NCBI RefSeq assembly: GCF_001591025.1
Contig: NZ_BCTZ01000003.1
Span: 1 to 64,000 of the forward strand
Source of the DNA: Sphingomonas soli NBRC 100801
Lineage (GTDB): Bacteria > Pseudomonadota > Alphaproteobacteria > Sphingomonadales > Sphingomonadaceae
Reading direction: 5' to 3'
Length of the DNA: 64,000 nucleotides
Part shown: one piece after another, positions 16,181 through 25,648 of the stretch
Position numbering within the stretch: position 1 is the stretch's first letter
Layout: the number at the start of each line of letters is the position of its first letter
Notes under the pieces: model-generated
The model's input: the letters and a program-made list of their open reading frames with translations, nothing else
Database searches by the model: none
What the model was told of the DNA's origin: nothing
Position numbers and translations under genes: made by a program

Positions 16181-17083
16181 ATGCGCCGCATGCCCCCTCT
16201 TTCCGCCGTTCGCGTTTTTGAGGCTGCCGCGCGTCACGGCAATTTCACCCGCGCTGCCGAAGAACTGGGCATGACCCAGGCTGCGGTCAGCTATCAGGTG
16301 AAGCTGCTCGAGGAGCGGCTGGGCGCCAGCCTGTTTCGCCGCGAGGGACGCGGCGTGGTGCTGACCGACGCTGGCGCGCGCGCGGCACCGCAGGTTAGCC
16401 GCGCTTTCGATGCGATCGATCAGGCTTTTGCCAGGGTGCGCGCCGATGAAGAGGGTCTGCTCGTCATTTCCACCTCGAATACGTTTGCCAACGCCTGGCT
16501 CGCCTGGCGGTTGGGCAGCTTCCAGATGGCGCATCCGGAGATGGCGGTGCGGCTCGATACCAGCGACACGATCGCCGATCTGGAGAGCGGCGAGATCGAT
16601 TGCGCGATCCGTGCGGGCCGCGGGGGCTGGCCCGGCCTGGCCGCAGAAAAGCTGCTCGAGGTTGATTTTACGCCCATGGTCAGCCCGGCTTTCCTCGCGC
16701 GTCATGGCGATATGCAGCCCTCCGATCTGCTCCACCTGCCGCTGATCAGCCCGCACGACGCCTGGTGGACGGCGTGGCTGCGGGAAGCCGGCGTCGATGT
16801 GCCGGATGGTCCGCCGCGCCCCGGAGTCCGTCTCGACAGTCAGGCGCATGAGGGACACGCCGCCATGGCGGGGCAAGGCGTCGCGATTCTCACGCCCTTT
16901 TTCTGGCGAAACGATCTGGCGGAGGGTCGCCTCGCGATGCCGTTCGATCAGGTTACGACGCGGGGCTATGCCTATTGGTTTGTCGCGCCGGAGAGCCGCC
17001 GAAACGTGCCCAAGATCAAGCGCTTCCGCGAATGGTTGATCGAGGAGATGGTCCGAGAGAGCCCGGTGCCGGTATTGGGCTGA
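16181..17083 (+). CDS. LysR-family transcriptional regulator, GcvA-like
   Basis: The 300-residue protein has an N-terminal winged helix-turn-helix (PPLSAVRVFEAAARHGNFTR with helix ELGMTQAAVSYQVKLLEERL) and a C-terminal substrate-binding domain of two lobes (about 90-290). The start of the reading frame matches GcvA-type regulators, favouring ATG 16181 over the ATG at 16190. Such proteins bind T-N11-A sites near divergent genes. Here the divergent neighbour is the 49-residue small ORF. The effector is unknown. Confidence 0.9.
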   Translation: MRRMPPLSAVRVFEAAARHGNFTRAAEELGMTQAAVSYQVKLLEERLGASLFRREGRGVVLTDAGARAAPQVSRAFDAIDQAFARVRADEEGLLVISTSNTFANAWLAWRLGSFQMAHPEMAVRLDTSDTIADLESGEIDCAIRAGRGGWPGLAAEKLLEVDFTPMVSPAFLARHGDMQPSDLLHLPLISPHDAWWTAWLREAGVDVPDGPPRPGVRLDSQAHEGHAAMAGQGVAILTPFFWRNDLAEGRLAMPFDQVTTRGYAYWFVAPESRRNVPKIKRFREWLIEEMVRESPVPVLG

Positions 17084-17180
17084 TGTTTTGCGGGCGGACG
17101 CGTCCTGCCTCTACCTATCCCCATAATTTCCCGGCTCCGGATTGGCTTGGCCGCTATGGCTTTGCTATCGCGGCGCTCTC

Positions 17181-19433
17181 ATGACTCTTGATACCGAAAT
17201 CACCGATCCCGGCAGCCCCATCGACGGCCCCACCGACGTCCCGTTCGATAGCGCGCTTTCGGAGCGCTACCTCGTCTATGCGATGTCGACGATCACGGCG
17301 CGTTCGCTGCCGGATGTCCGTGATGGGATGAAGCCCGTGCACCGCCGCTTGCTCTGGGCAATGCGGCTGCTCAAGCTCGATCCGGCGAGTGGCTACAAGA
17401 AATGCGCCCGCGTCGTCGGCGATGTAATTGGTAAGTACCATCCGCATGGTGACCAGTCGGTCTATGATGCGATGGTCCGCCTAGCCCAGACCTTTGCACT
17501 GCGTTACCCGCTCGTCGACGGGCAGGGGAATTTCGGCAATATCGATGGCGATAACGCCGCGGCGTATCGCTATACCGAAGCCCGGCTGACCCAGGTCGCG
17601 ATCGATCTGATGGACGGGCTCGACGAGAATGCGACCGATTTCCGCGCCACCTATAACGGCGAGGACGAGGAGCCGGAGCTGTTTCCCGGCCTGTTCCCCA
17701 ATCTGCTCGCCAATGGTGCGTCTGGCATCGCGGTGGGCATGGCGACCAGCATTCCGCCGCACAATGCCGCCGAACTGATCAACGCCGCCGTCGCGCTGAT
17801 CGACAATCCCCAGGCCGACGTGCTGCAGCATGTGACCGGCCCCGATTTCCCGACCGGCGGCGTGGTTGTCGACAGCCCGGCGGCGATCGCAGAGGCCTAT
17901 AATACCGGGCGCGGCAGCTTTCGCGTGCGCGCGCGCATCGAGAAGGTGGTCGAAAAGGGCGGGGGCTGGCACCTCGTCGTCTCCGAAATCCCCTACGGCG
18001 TGCAGAAGGGCAAGCTGATCGAGGGCATTGCCGAGCTGATCAACGAGAAGAAGCTGCCCATCCTGGGCGATGTACGCGACGAATCCGCCGAGGATATCAG
18101 GGTTGTGCTTGAGCCGCGCAGCCGCACGGTCAGCGCCGAGGATCTGATCCACAGCCTGTATCGCCTCTCGGACCTTGAAGTCCGCGTGCCGCTCAACCTC
18201 AACGTTCTCGATGCGCAGCACACGCCGCGGGTGATGAGCCTCCACGAAGCGCTCAGCCAGTGGCTCCAGCACCAGTTCATCGTCTTGCAGCGCAAATCGC
18301 AGCATCGGCTCGACAAGATCGCCGACAGGCTCGAACTGGTCGCGGGCTATATCATCGCCTTCCTCAATCTCGATCGCGTCATCGAGATCATCCGGACCGA
18401 GGATGAGCCGAAACAGGTGATGATGGCCGAATTCCAGCTCACCGACCGCCAGGCCGAGGCGATCCTCAACATGCGCCTGCGCTCGCTGCGCAAGCTGGAG
18501 GAGATGGAGCTGAAGCGCGAACAGGAGGCGCTGGAGAAGGAAAAGGCCGAGCTGGAGCAGTTGCTCTCCTCGGACGCGCGCCAGCGCACGCGGATGAAGC
18601 GCGACCTGGGCAGGATGCTCGTCCGCTATGGCCTTGATACGCCGCTCGGCAAGCGTCGCACCACGGTCGAGGAAGCGGCACCCGCTCGTGAAATTCCGCT
18701 GGAAGCGATGATCGAGCGCGAGCCGATCACCGTCATCCTGTCACAGCGCGGCTGGGTTCGCGCTATGAAAGGCCATGTCGAGACGGGGAGTGGCGAGGCG
18801 CTGAAATTCAAGGAAGGCGATGGTCCTTTCCTCGCTTTTCATGCGCACACGACCGACAAATTGCTGCTCGCGGCGGACAATGGCCGGTTCTACACGCTGG
18901 CGGCGGACAAGCTTCCCGGCGGACGCGGCTTTGGTGAGCCGGTGCGGCTGATGATCGATCTGGATGGCGATCGCCAGATCGTGACGCTGCGCAGGGCCGC
19001 GGCATCGCAGCGCCTGCTGGTTGCTGCCAGCGACGGGCGCGGCTTCGTTGTCAAGGCAGAGGACGTCCTCGCAGAAACTCGCAAGGGAAAGCAGGTCGTG
19101 AACCCCCGCGCAGGCGCGCATCTGAAGGTCGTGCGCGGCATCGCCGACGACGAAGACATGGTCGCGGCGATCGGCGACAATCGCAAGCTGGTGGTGTTTC
19201 CGCTCTCCGAAGTTGCCGAGCTGGCGCGCGGGCAGGGCGTCCAGCTCCAGCGCTACCGCGACGGCGGCCTGTCGGACGCAACCACCTTCAAGATGGCCGA
19301 GGGGCTTAGCTGGGCGATGGGCGGGGAGACCGGCCGGATGCGCACCGAAACGGATCTTTCGGGATGGCGCGCGGCGCGCGGCGCCGCGGGGCGGATGCCG
19401 CCCACCGGTTTCCCGCGCGACAACCGCTTCTGA
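17181..19433 (+). CDS. parC: DNA topoisomerase IV subunit A
   Basis: ParC is the DNA-cleaving subunit of the chromosome-decatenating topoisomerase IV. The 750-residue protein has the 5Y-CAP domain with the catalytic Tyr131 (RYTEAR), a coiled-coil region rich in Glu and Lys (about 435-475) and a C-terminal beta-pinwheel. In the quinolone-resistance region the sequence is [14 protein letters not shown]: the residue matching E. coli ParC Ser80 is Gln92, and the Glu84 equivalent is Asp96. The start is ATG 17181 (MTLDTEI). parE is not adjacent. Confidence 0.95.
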   Translation: MTLDTEITDPGSPIDGPTDVPFDSALSERYLVYAMSTITARSLPDVRDGMKPVHRRLLWAMRLLKLDPASGYKKCARVVGDVIGKYHPHGDQSVYDAMVRLAQTFALRYPLVDGQGNFGNIDGDNAAAYRYTEARLTQVAIDLMDGLDENATDFRATYNGEDEEPELFPGLFPNLLANGASGIAVGMATSIPPHNAAELINAAVALIDNPQADVLQHVTGPDFPTGGVVVDSPAAIAEAYNTGRGSFRVRARIEKVVEKGGGWHLVVSEIPYGVQKGKLIEGIAELINEKKLPILGDVRDESAEDIRVVLEPRSRTVSAEDLIHSLYRLSDLEVRVPLNLNVLDAQHTPRVMSLHEALSQWLQHQFIVLQRKSQHRLDKIADRLELVAGYIIAFLNLDRVIEIIRTEDEPKQVMMAEFQLTDRQAEAILNMRLRSLRKLEEMELKREQEALEKEKAELEQLLSSDARQRTRMKRDLGRMLVRYGLDTPLGKRRTTVEEAAPAREIPLEAMIEREPITVILSQRGWVRAMKGHVETGSGEALKFKEGDGPFLAFHAHTTDKLLLAADNGRFYTLAADKLPGGRGFGEPVRLMIDLDGDRQIVTLRRAAASQRLLVAASDGRGFVVKAEDVLAETRKGKQVVNPRAGAHLKVVRGIADDEDMVAAIGDNRKLVVFPLSEVAELARGQGVQLQRYRDGGLSDATTFKMAEGLSWAMGGETGRMRTETDLSGWRAARGAAGRMPPTGFPRDNRF

Positions 19434-19496
19434 ACGCTGCGCTAATTCCTGGATACTTCAGAGCGATTTAACCATTTCGGGTTTAGCGCTGGCGGG

Positions 19497-21236
19497 ATGG
19501 CGTTCCGTAGAGCCAAGCCTGTGCCCGTGCCAACGACCGAGCGTGCCCCGCCGGTGCTGGATCCGCGCGCCTTCGGGCCGACTTCGGCAGGCATGGTACT
19601 CGATATGCTGCCGATCCCGGCCGCGATCGTCGCGCTCGCTGAGGAAAGCCTCCATTTCGAAGGTATCAACAAGCCATTCCGCATGGCTGGCCTGGGTGCC
19701 ATCGCTTCGGAATCGCCGGTCATCCGCCTACTTGGCGATCGCATCCGCCGCTTCGTCGAATCGGAAGAGACCAGCGAGGAATTTCCGTGGCGTTTCGGCA
19801 GCGAGGTCGATAGCCGCCATTTCCGCGTGAAGCTGGCCCGCCGCAGCTTCAACAGCGAAAAACTGAAATGCATGGTCAGCCTGGTCGACCAGACCTCCGA
19901 GCTGCGTACCGAACAGAGCCTGCGCCGCGAAATGGCGACCGACAGCCTCACCGGCCTGCCCAACCGGACCGGCTTTTCCGACGAGCTCGAAGACACGATC
20001 ACGCCAGAAAATTGCGGCGGCCATGCCGTCATGGTGATCGATCTGGCGCGCTTCGGACGCGTCAATGCGTGCATGGGCGGGCTTGCCGGAGATGAGCTGC
20101 TGATCTCGGTGGCGCGCCGGATCAAGGGTGCGCTGCGCGGCCGCGATGTGCTCGCCCGGCTGGGCGGAGACGAATTCGGCGTTCTGCTGACGCTTGATGA
20201 CGGGCCGCAGGACGCGCTGCACGTCGCCAAGCGTATCGAAGCGGCGCTCACCAATCCCTTCCGCCTCTCCGATTTCGAGATTCGCGTCGAATGTTCGATC
20301 GGCATCGCGATGGGTTCGGACAATGACGGCGATCCCGAGGATCTGATCCGCAACGCCCAGTTCGCGGTGAAGCGGTCGAAAAAGACCAGCCGCGCGGAAG
20401 TCTATCAGACCCATGCCTTCGATATCGCCCGCGAGCAGTTCAGCATCGAAACCGAGCTGCGCCGCGCGATCGAGAATGGCCAGATGGCGCTTTATTACCA
20501 GCCCATCTGCGACCTCAACACCGGCAAGATCACGTCGTTCGAGGCGCTTGCACGCTGGACCAATGAGGAGGGCGTGACGCTCTCCCCCAACGATTTCATC
20601 CCGGTAGCCGAGGAATCGGGCCTGATCGTCCCGCTCGGGCGCTGGGCGATGGACGAAGCGGCGAAGACGATCGCGGCATGGGATCGTGGCGCCGGCGGCG
20701 ATTGCGGCGCGCGGGTCGCGGTAAACCTTTCCGCGATCCAGCTTCACCGCGACAATATCCCCGACATGGTCAAGCGAGCGCTCGATACCTATGGCGTGCC
20801 GGGCACCCGGCTCACGCTGGAATTGACCGAAAGCGCCATCGTCACCGATCCGGATCGCGTCGCGCGGGTCATGACCGCGCTCAAGGGCCTGGGCGCCACG
20901 CTGGCGATGGACGATTTTGGCACCGGCTATTCGAACCTCGCCTTCCTGCAGAAGCTTCCGATCGACGTGCTCAAGATCGATCGCAGCTTTGTCTCGGGCA
21001 TGCTCGCCGATCGTGACAAGATCGCCATCGTTCGCGCGATCCTATCGCTCGCGCAGGCGCTGGGCATGAAGACCACGGCAGAGGGCATCGAGACCAATGA
21101 GCTGGCGCAGACGCTGGCCGCTTTGGGCTGCAGCTATGGCCAGGGCTTCCTCTATTCGCGCGCGCTAGCCCGCGACGACGCTTATTCGCTGCTGATCGAG
21201 CGCAACGGGCCGCCCGCGATTTCATCGGCGATCTGA
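19497..21236 (+). CDS. GGDEF-EAL bifunctional cyclic-di-GMP protein
   Basis: The 579-residue protein has an N-terminal PAS-like region (about 35-135), a GGDEF domain with intact GGDEF at 223-227, an RxxD inhibitory site (214-217) at the canonical five-residue distance, and an EAL domain with intact EAL at 349-351, the DDFGTGYSNL loop and EGIET. Both cyclase and phosphodiesterase motifs are intact, so either activity is possible. No membrane helix is evident, so it is probably cytoplasmic. Its last 55 bp overlap the 3' end of the convergent cca gene. Confidence 0.93.
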   Translation: MAFRRAKPVPVPTTERAPPVLDPRAFGPTSAGMVLDMLPIPAAIVALAEESLHFEGINKPFRMAGLGAIASESPVIRLLGDRIRRFVESEETSEEFPWRFGSEVDSRHFRVKLARRSFNSEKLKCMVSLVDQTSELRTEQSLRREMATDSLTGLPNRTGFSDELEDTITPENCGGHAVMVIDLARFGRVNACMGGLAGDELLISVARRIKGALRGRDVLARLGGDEFGVLLTLDDGPQDALHVAKRIEAALTNPFRLSDFEIRVECSIGIAMGSDNDGDPEDLIRNAQFAVKRSKKTSRAEVYQTHAFDIAREQFSIETELRRAIENGQMALYYQPICDLNTGKITSFEALARWTNEEGVTLSPNDFIPVAEESGLIVPLGRWAMDEAAKTIAAWDRGAGGDCGARVAVNLSAIQLHRDNIPDMVKRALDTYGVPGTRLTLELTESAIVTDPDRVARVMTALKGLGATLAMDDFGTGYSNLAFLQKLPIDVLKIDRSFVSGMLADRDKIAIVRAILSLAQALGMKTTAEGIETNELAQTLAALGCSYGQGFLYSRALARDDAYSLLIERNGPPAISSAI

Positions 21237-22354
21237 TCGACGCGCGCCGCGTCCGGAAACCCTTCCGCGATCCAGCGATCCTCCACCTGCCGTAGCAGCC
21301 GCGCGACCTCTGGCCCCGCCTTGATTCCCCGCGCCAGGATAGCACCGCCCGACAGCGGAAAGCGCGGCGCTTCCCAGCTTGCGGCGGTCACGGCATCGCG
21401 CACCGAATAGTCCGACAATAATATGCGATCGATCGCGCTTTCCTGTCCCGCGCGGTAAACCAGCGCCCTGGTGTCTCCCTCTGGCGGAATCACCGCGGCC
21501 GACAGGCGGCGGCGCTGGAGGTTGGAAAGCTTGAAGCGCGCGCCAACGGCCTCGACGTCTTCGGAAGGGACCAGCGCGGCAAGGCGGCGAATCGGATCCG
21601 GTGCGATGCCCGCTTCTTCCTCGCGCGCCGCAACATAAGCCAGCCGATCGGCGGAGCGCACTGCGAGGACGGGCGCGAACATGCGATGTTCGAGCATCAG
21701 CCGCACGACCCGAACCGCATCCTTCGCCACCAGCAGCTTGAGCAATTCGTCGCGAATCCGCTCGCGGCTCAGCGCCATCAGGTCGTTGGCGCGATCCGAG
21801 CAGGCTTTGAGCGCGGCGCCATCGGGTTCGTCGCCGAATCGGGCAAGGAAGCGGAAGAAGCGCAGGATGCGCAGGTGATCCTCCGCGATCCGCTGATAGG
21901 GATCGCCGATGAAGCGCACATGCCGCGCTTCCAGATCGGCAAGCCCGCCGAAATAATCGGTGATCTCGCCCGTCGCCGGATCGGCATAGAGCGCGTTCAT
22001 GGTGAAATCGCGCCGCGCCGCATCCTCGCGCCAGTCGTCGGTGAAGGAAACGGTCGCGCGACGGCCATCGGTGGAGACGTCGCGGCGAAGTGTCGTCACC
22101 TCTACCGGCCCGCTCTCGATCACGGCGGTCACCGTCCCGTGCGCGATTCCCGTCGGCACGGCGGTGATCCCGGCTTCCTTCAGATATTGGACCACCGTCT
22201 CCGGCGCGAGCGAGGTAGCGAGATCGACGTCCGATACCGGGATGCCGAGCAGCGTATCGCGCACGCAGCCGCCAACGAATCGCACATCGCCCAGCACGCG
22301 GACCAGCCCGTCCAGCCCTGCACGGTGCCGCCACTCCGCATCGGGGAGAATCAT
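21182..22354 (-). CDS. cca: CCA tRNA nucleotidyltransferase / poly(A) polymerase family
   Basis: The 390-residue protein has the class II nucleotidyltransferase head: VRFVGGCVRDTLLG, then the catalytic DVDLAT, then the RRDFTMNALYAD motif and RIAEDHLRILRFFRFLARFG. It adds or repairs the CCA end of tRNAs. The start ATG 22354 overlaps the Nudix stop (ATGA); ATG 22363 would add three residues and is also possible. It is third in the operon DUF1285-Nudix-cca. Its 3' end runs 55 bp into the convergent GGDEF-EAL gene. Confidence 0.92.
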   Translation of the reverse strand: MILPDAEWRHRAGLDGLVRVLGDVRFVGGCVRDTLLGIPVSDVDLATSLAPETVVQYLKEAGITAVPTGIAHGTVTAVIESGPVEVTTLRRDVSTDGRRATVSFTDDWREDAARRDFTMNALYADPATGEITDYFGGLADLEARHVRFIGDPYQRIAEDHLRILRFFRFLARFGDEPDGAALKACSDRANDLMALSRERIRDELLKLLVAKDAVRVVRLMLEHRMFAPVLAVRSADRLAYVAAREEEAGIAPDPIRRLAALVPSEDVEAVGARFKLSNLQRRRLSAAVIPPEGDTRALVYRAGQESAIDRILLSDYSVRDAVTAASWEAPRFPLSGGAILARGIKAGPEVARLLRQVEDRWIAEGFPDAARVDQIADEIAGGPLRSISSE

Positions 22355-22941
22355 GCCGTCCATTGCAGCCGCCGTGAGAGATTGACGATCATCGCCGCAG
22401 TCGCCCCCCAGATACGGCGCTCGCCCCACATGATCTCATAATATCGGCGCTCCCGGCCCAGATACTCGACCGTGTTGTGCCGGTGATTGGCGGCGTCGAG
22501 CAGGAAGGAGAGGGGCACTTCGAAGACGCTGGCCACTTCCGCTTCGGCGGGGACCAGCACAAGCCCCGGCGGCACGACGCCCAGCACGGGGGTGACGTCA
22601 TAGCCGGTGATGGTGCGGTAACGCTCTGCCAGGCCGATCACGTCCACGGCCGCGCGGGGCAGGGCGATCTCCTCCTCGGCCTCACGCAGCGCCGCAGCGA
22701 CCGGGCCGTCATCTTCGGGATCGATTCGCCCGCCTGGAAACGCGACCTGGCCAGGATGCCGGCGAAGCGCTTCGTTTCGCTGGGTCAGGATCACGCCGGG
22801 GTCGGCGCTGTCCGTCACGGCGACGAGCACTGCGGCGGGGTGGCCCGAGATGCCAGGATCGAAATCGAAATGATCGCCCGGCAGCATCGCCGCTTCGTGC
22901 GGCGATTCAAGCGCGGCGCGCAGCCGGTCGGCGAGAGTCAC
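22351..22941 (-). CDS. Nudix hydrolase, CoA pyrophosphatase type
   Basis: The 196-residue protein carries the Nudix box as GGRIDPEDDGPVAAALREAE followed by EEI, with the upstream LTQRNEALRRHPGQVAFPGG segment typical of the NudL/CoA-diphosphatase group (UPF0035). These enzymes hydrolyse CoA or related diphosphates to phosphopantetheine and ADP. The start is GTG 22941, overlapping the stop of the DUF1285 gene as GTGA. A longer open frame from 22980 lies within that gene. The stop overlaps the cca start. The specific substrate is inferred from the subfamily signature. Confidence 0.9.
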   Translation of the reverse strand: MTLADRLRAALESPHEAAMLPGDHFDFDPGISGHPAAVLVAVTDSADPGVILTQRNEALRRHPGQVAFPGGRIDPEDDGPVAAALREAEEEIALPRAAVDVIGLAERYRTITGYDVTPVLGVVPPGLVLVPAEAEVASVFEVPLSFLLDAANHRHNTVEYLGRERRYYEIMWGERRIWGATAAMIVNLSRRLQWTA

Positions 22942-23504
22942 TTGGCCGGCTCCAGCGCGAAGAACGCGCCGTCGCTCCATACGCCCGCCGGATCGCTGCC
23001 GTTGGCCAGCGCGATCTGGGCGAGTTCGTAATAGACCGGACGTGCGACCAAAGCTTCCAGCCCGCCGCGCACATGGAGATAGGGGCGGGGGCCCTCCGCA
23101 GTCTCTTCGAATCGCAGCGCGCGTTCCGGCCCGGCGGTCACCAGATCGCCGGTGTTCAGGCGGAAGGCGAGCTTCATTGATTCGCCCGCGCCCTCGGCCT
23201 TCATCTCCACCGCCTGGAACGGCGCATCTTCCACCTCGATGTCGAGCTTTTCGACCGGCGTGACCAGCACGAACCGGCCATCGGCCTCTCGGCGCAATAT
23301 GGTCGAGAACAGCCGCACCATCGCGGCGCGTCCGATCGGCGAGCCTGCGTGAAACCAGGTTCCGTCGCGGGCGATCCGCATGTCGCTATGGCCGCAATGC
23401 TCCGGATTCCAGCTATCGACCGGCGGCAGGCGGCTTTCCTCCGCGAGCCGCGCAATCTCTGCGAGCGAGAGGCTGCCGAAATCGGGAGGCGGCGCGGAAG
23501 ACAT
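22938..23504 (-). CDS. DUF1285 protein
   Basis: The 188-residue protein matches the DUF1285 family, whose members are conserved in alphaproteobacteria and lack an assigned function. Visible family segments include PVDSWNPEHCGHSDMRIARDG at the N-terminus and FVLVTPVEKLDIEVEDAPF in the middle. Predicted structure is mostly beta. There is no signal peptide, so it is probably cytosolic. It begins the operon with Nudix and cca; all three junctions overlap by 4 bp, so it may serve the same RNA or nucleotide process, but that is inference. Confidence 0.85.
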   Translation of the reverse strand: MSSAPPPDFGSLSLAEIARLAEESRLPPVDSWNPEHCGHSDMRIARDGTWFHAGSPIGRAAMVRLFSTILRREADGRFVLVTPVEKLDIEVEDAPFQAVEMKAEGAGESMKLAFRLNTGDLVTAGPERALRFEETAEGPRPYLHVRGGLEALVARPVYYELAQIALANGSDPAGVWSDGAFFALEPAK

Positions 23505-23536
23505 TCCTGTTCCGTTAGGCGAGCGCGCCCCCGCCC

Positions 23537-24067
23537 TCAAGCCGCCTGGCGGATTCGCGGGCCCAGCATGCCGGCGCAATCTGGCACATTGCATCCGCGC
23601 GCGAGCAGGCGGCGCGGCTCGAATGGGCCGGGCAGGCGCCAGCGGCCGGTCCGCTCAGCCGTGAAGCCGAAGAAACGCTCATAATATTCCGGGTCGCCGA
23701 TCAGCATCAGCGCATCGCAGCCGGGCGTCCGGCAATCGGGCACGGCCGCCAGCATCCGCTCCATCAGCGCGCGGCCAATGCCCTCCTGCTGCCATTCGGG
23801 CTCGACCGCGACCGGGCCGACCATGTTGAGCGGGATCGCGCCGCCTTCGTCGCATAGCAGCGACACGGGCCAGCACTGGATCGTGCCCGCCAGTGCGCCA
23901 TCCTCGCGCACCGCGGCGAAGCTCAGCTCGGCGATCGGATCGGTGCCGCCGCGGATGCGATATGCGGTACGCGCACGTCGATCGGTCCCGAAAGCGCGGT
24001 CGAGCAGCGACTCGACGGCCTGGGGGTCGATCTGGGCGAGCGGCACCATCTTGATCACTACATGCAT
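23537..24067 (-). CDS. GNAT-family N-acetyltransferase
   Basis: The 176-residue protein shows the GNAT fold: a core strand with PLNMVGPVAVEPEWQQ, the acetyl-CoA pyrophosphate loop QQEGIGRALME, and a C-terminal part with ALMLIGDPEYYERFFGF that is typical of the YhbS-like group. Substrate unknown. The start ATG 24067 gives MHVVIKMVPL; the longer open frame runs into the intergenic region shared with the divergent folB. It is 32 bp downstream of the DUF1285 start on the same strand, so it could be the first gene of the DUF1285-Nudix-cca operon. Confidence 0.87.
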   Translation of the reverse strand: MHVVIKMVPLAQIDPQAVESLLDRAFGTDRRARTAYRIRGGTDPIAELSFAAVREDGALAGTIQCWPVSLLCDEGGAIPLNMVGPVAVEPEWQQEGIGRALMERMLAAVPDCRTPGCDALMLIGDPEYYERFFGFTAERTGRWRLPGPFEPRRLLARGCNVPDCAGMLGPRIRQAA

Positions 24068-24161
24068 ATCCTTTGTCCGGGGGCGCGGCCTTAGACCTCT
24101 CCCGCAGTGAAGCAAGGATGAATGTCTGCCCGGCAGGCTTTCGCGCGCTGCCCCTTCTGCT

Positions 24162-24566
24162 ATGGGGCCGCGCAACAATTTCCCCGAAAGGCCCGCTTTG
24201 TCCGATCTCCTCCAGCTTCAGGTGCATGATCTCGAAGTCGATGTGCTGACCGGAATCTATTCGGAAGAGACGCATCTCCCGCAGCCGCTGCGAATTTCGA
24301 TGAATGTCGATATCGACATGCCCGAGCGTTTCGCGCCGGATACGCCGCTCAGCGCCTCGAAAAGCTATATCGACCTGAAGGAAGCCGCCACCGCGCTGCC
24401 CGAGGGGGTCCATTTCAAGCTGATCGAGGCGGTGGCCGACTATATCTGCGACACGCTGTTCGTCTCGGACAAGCGGGTCCGCCGCGTCGAGATAAAGATC
24501 GTCAAGCTCGCCATCGCGGAGCGCGGCGAATCGATCGGCGTCACGCTGGTGCGCAACCGCCGCTAG
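24162..24566 (+). CDS. folB: Dihydroneopterin aldolase
   Basis: FolB converts dihydroneopterin to 6-hydroxymethyl-dihydropterin in folate synthesis. The 134-residue protein has the family features LQVHDLEVDVLTGIYSEET with the conserved Glu, LRISMNVDID, and a C-terminal RVEIKIVKLAI strand with the catalytic Lys region. The listed start is ATG 24162; a TTG at 24198 would give the more usual short N-terminus. It is divergent from the GNAT gene. Other folate genes are not in the window. Confidence 0.85.
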   Translation: MGPRNNFPERPALSDLLQLQVHDLEVDVLTGIYSEETHLPQPLRISMNVDIDMPERFAPDTPLSASKSYIDLKEAATALPEGVHFKLIEAVADYICDTLFVSDKRVRRVEIKIVKLAIAERGESIGVTLVRNRR

Positions 24567-24593
24567 AATCGCCTCGCTGCTGCAAACCAGGCC

Positions 24594-25430
24594 TCAGGCA
24601 CACGGCCCCAGCGCGCGAAGGACCATCGCATAATCCTCCGCGGCGATGCGCGCATTCTCGGGATCGTCCGATTCGAACGCTTCCGGGCGCAGCGTGCGGG
24701 GCAGGCCGCATGCGAGCCGGTACCAAAGCAGCGTGTTTGGCGCGGGCGGACCGGCCGAATCGTCGACAATGTCCCCTAATGATACACTCCAGCGCGGCGC
24801 TTCGCCCGGCCGGCGGACCACCTGAAGCGATACCGGCGCATTGCTCTCGGTCGTCAGGAATATCTGCGTCTCGCCTTCGCCGGGGAGCGCGCCCGGCACG
24901 TGGAAGGCGTTGCCCACGCCCGTGATCCCCGGCGGCGCATCGGCGGCCACCGCCTCGCGCGTGATCGTGCGGACCAGTGCGTCGCTTTCCGGCAAGTAAT
25001 TGCGCTGGCTATTGATTCCGGTGAGCTGAATCTGGTCCGTCCGCCCCGGCACCGGCTTCGCGAACAGCAGCACGCGCTGTTTCTTGAGCTTGGGGACCTT
25101 GCCGCGAGAATCGAGCGGCACATCGGCCACATAAGCGACCTGCACCGGCATCGCATTATTGCCGCGAATCAGCGCGAGCACGTCTGCGACGATATAAAGA
25201 CGGGCATGGCCGGCGGCGACGCCAATCGCCTGATCGGGCTCCAATTTGGTGGCCTGACGGATGCGCGCATCGAGGATCAATGGCGCGCGCACGACCTGCC
25301 CCGCGAGCACGGCGTAACTCGGCCCGGAATGGACCAATGTGGCCGGATTCTGCGGGTTTTGGGCGAAAGCGGGCGCAGCGGCGGAAACCGCCATCGCGCA
25401 ACAAAGCGCAACATTTCTGATACGGATCAT
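24594..25430 (-). CDS. Secreted protein of unknown function
   Basis: The 278-residue product begins with a signal peptide (MIRIRNVALCCAMAVSAAAPAFAQ, cleavage after AFA). The mature part is about 255 residues, rich in Val, Leu and Pro, with beta-type segments (ARLYIVADVLALIRG, KKQRVLLFAKPVPG). It includes two Cys (CGLPRTLRPEAF and the C-terminal GPCA) that could form a disulfide. I do not recognise a named domain. The start ATG 25430 is the only one that creates the signal; the open frame upstream to 25649 is unlikely. It is transcribed away from tonB. Confidence 0.75.
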   Translation of the reverse strand: MIRIRNVALCCAMAVSAAAPAFAQNPQNPATLVHSGPSYAVLAGQVVRAPLILDARIRQATKLEPDQAIGVAAGHARLYIVADVLALIRGNNAMPVQVAYVADVPLDSRGKVPKLKKQRVLLFAKPVPGRTDQIQLTGINSQRNYLPESDALVRTITREAVAADAPPGITGVGNAFHVPGALPGEGETQIFLTTESNAPVSLQVVRRPGEAPRWSVSLGDIVDDSAGPPAPNTLLWYRLACGLPRTLRPEAFESDDPENARIAAEDYAMVLRALGPCA

Positions 25431-25648
25431 GCCTAGTCCGATACCCGATCGCGCATGGGGTTTACAGAAATAATTCCATCGCGGCACGGAACCAGTGCTG
25501 AATGTCTGACAAAGCGTTTGCGTACCCCGGGACACCGCGATAGAGGTCGCGCTCTGCCGAAAGGACGCAACAGCGCGGCAGGCGGACTTGTGCGCGGGAA
25601 ACCGTGGCAGGAGGATCGCAGTCAGATTATAGGAGTGACGTTCCCGCA

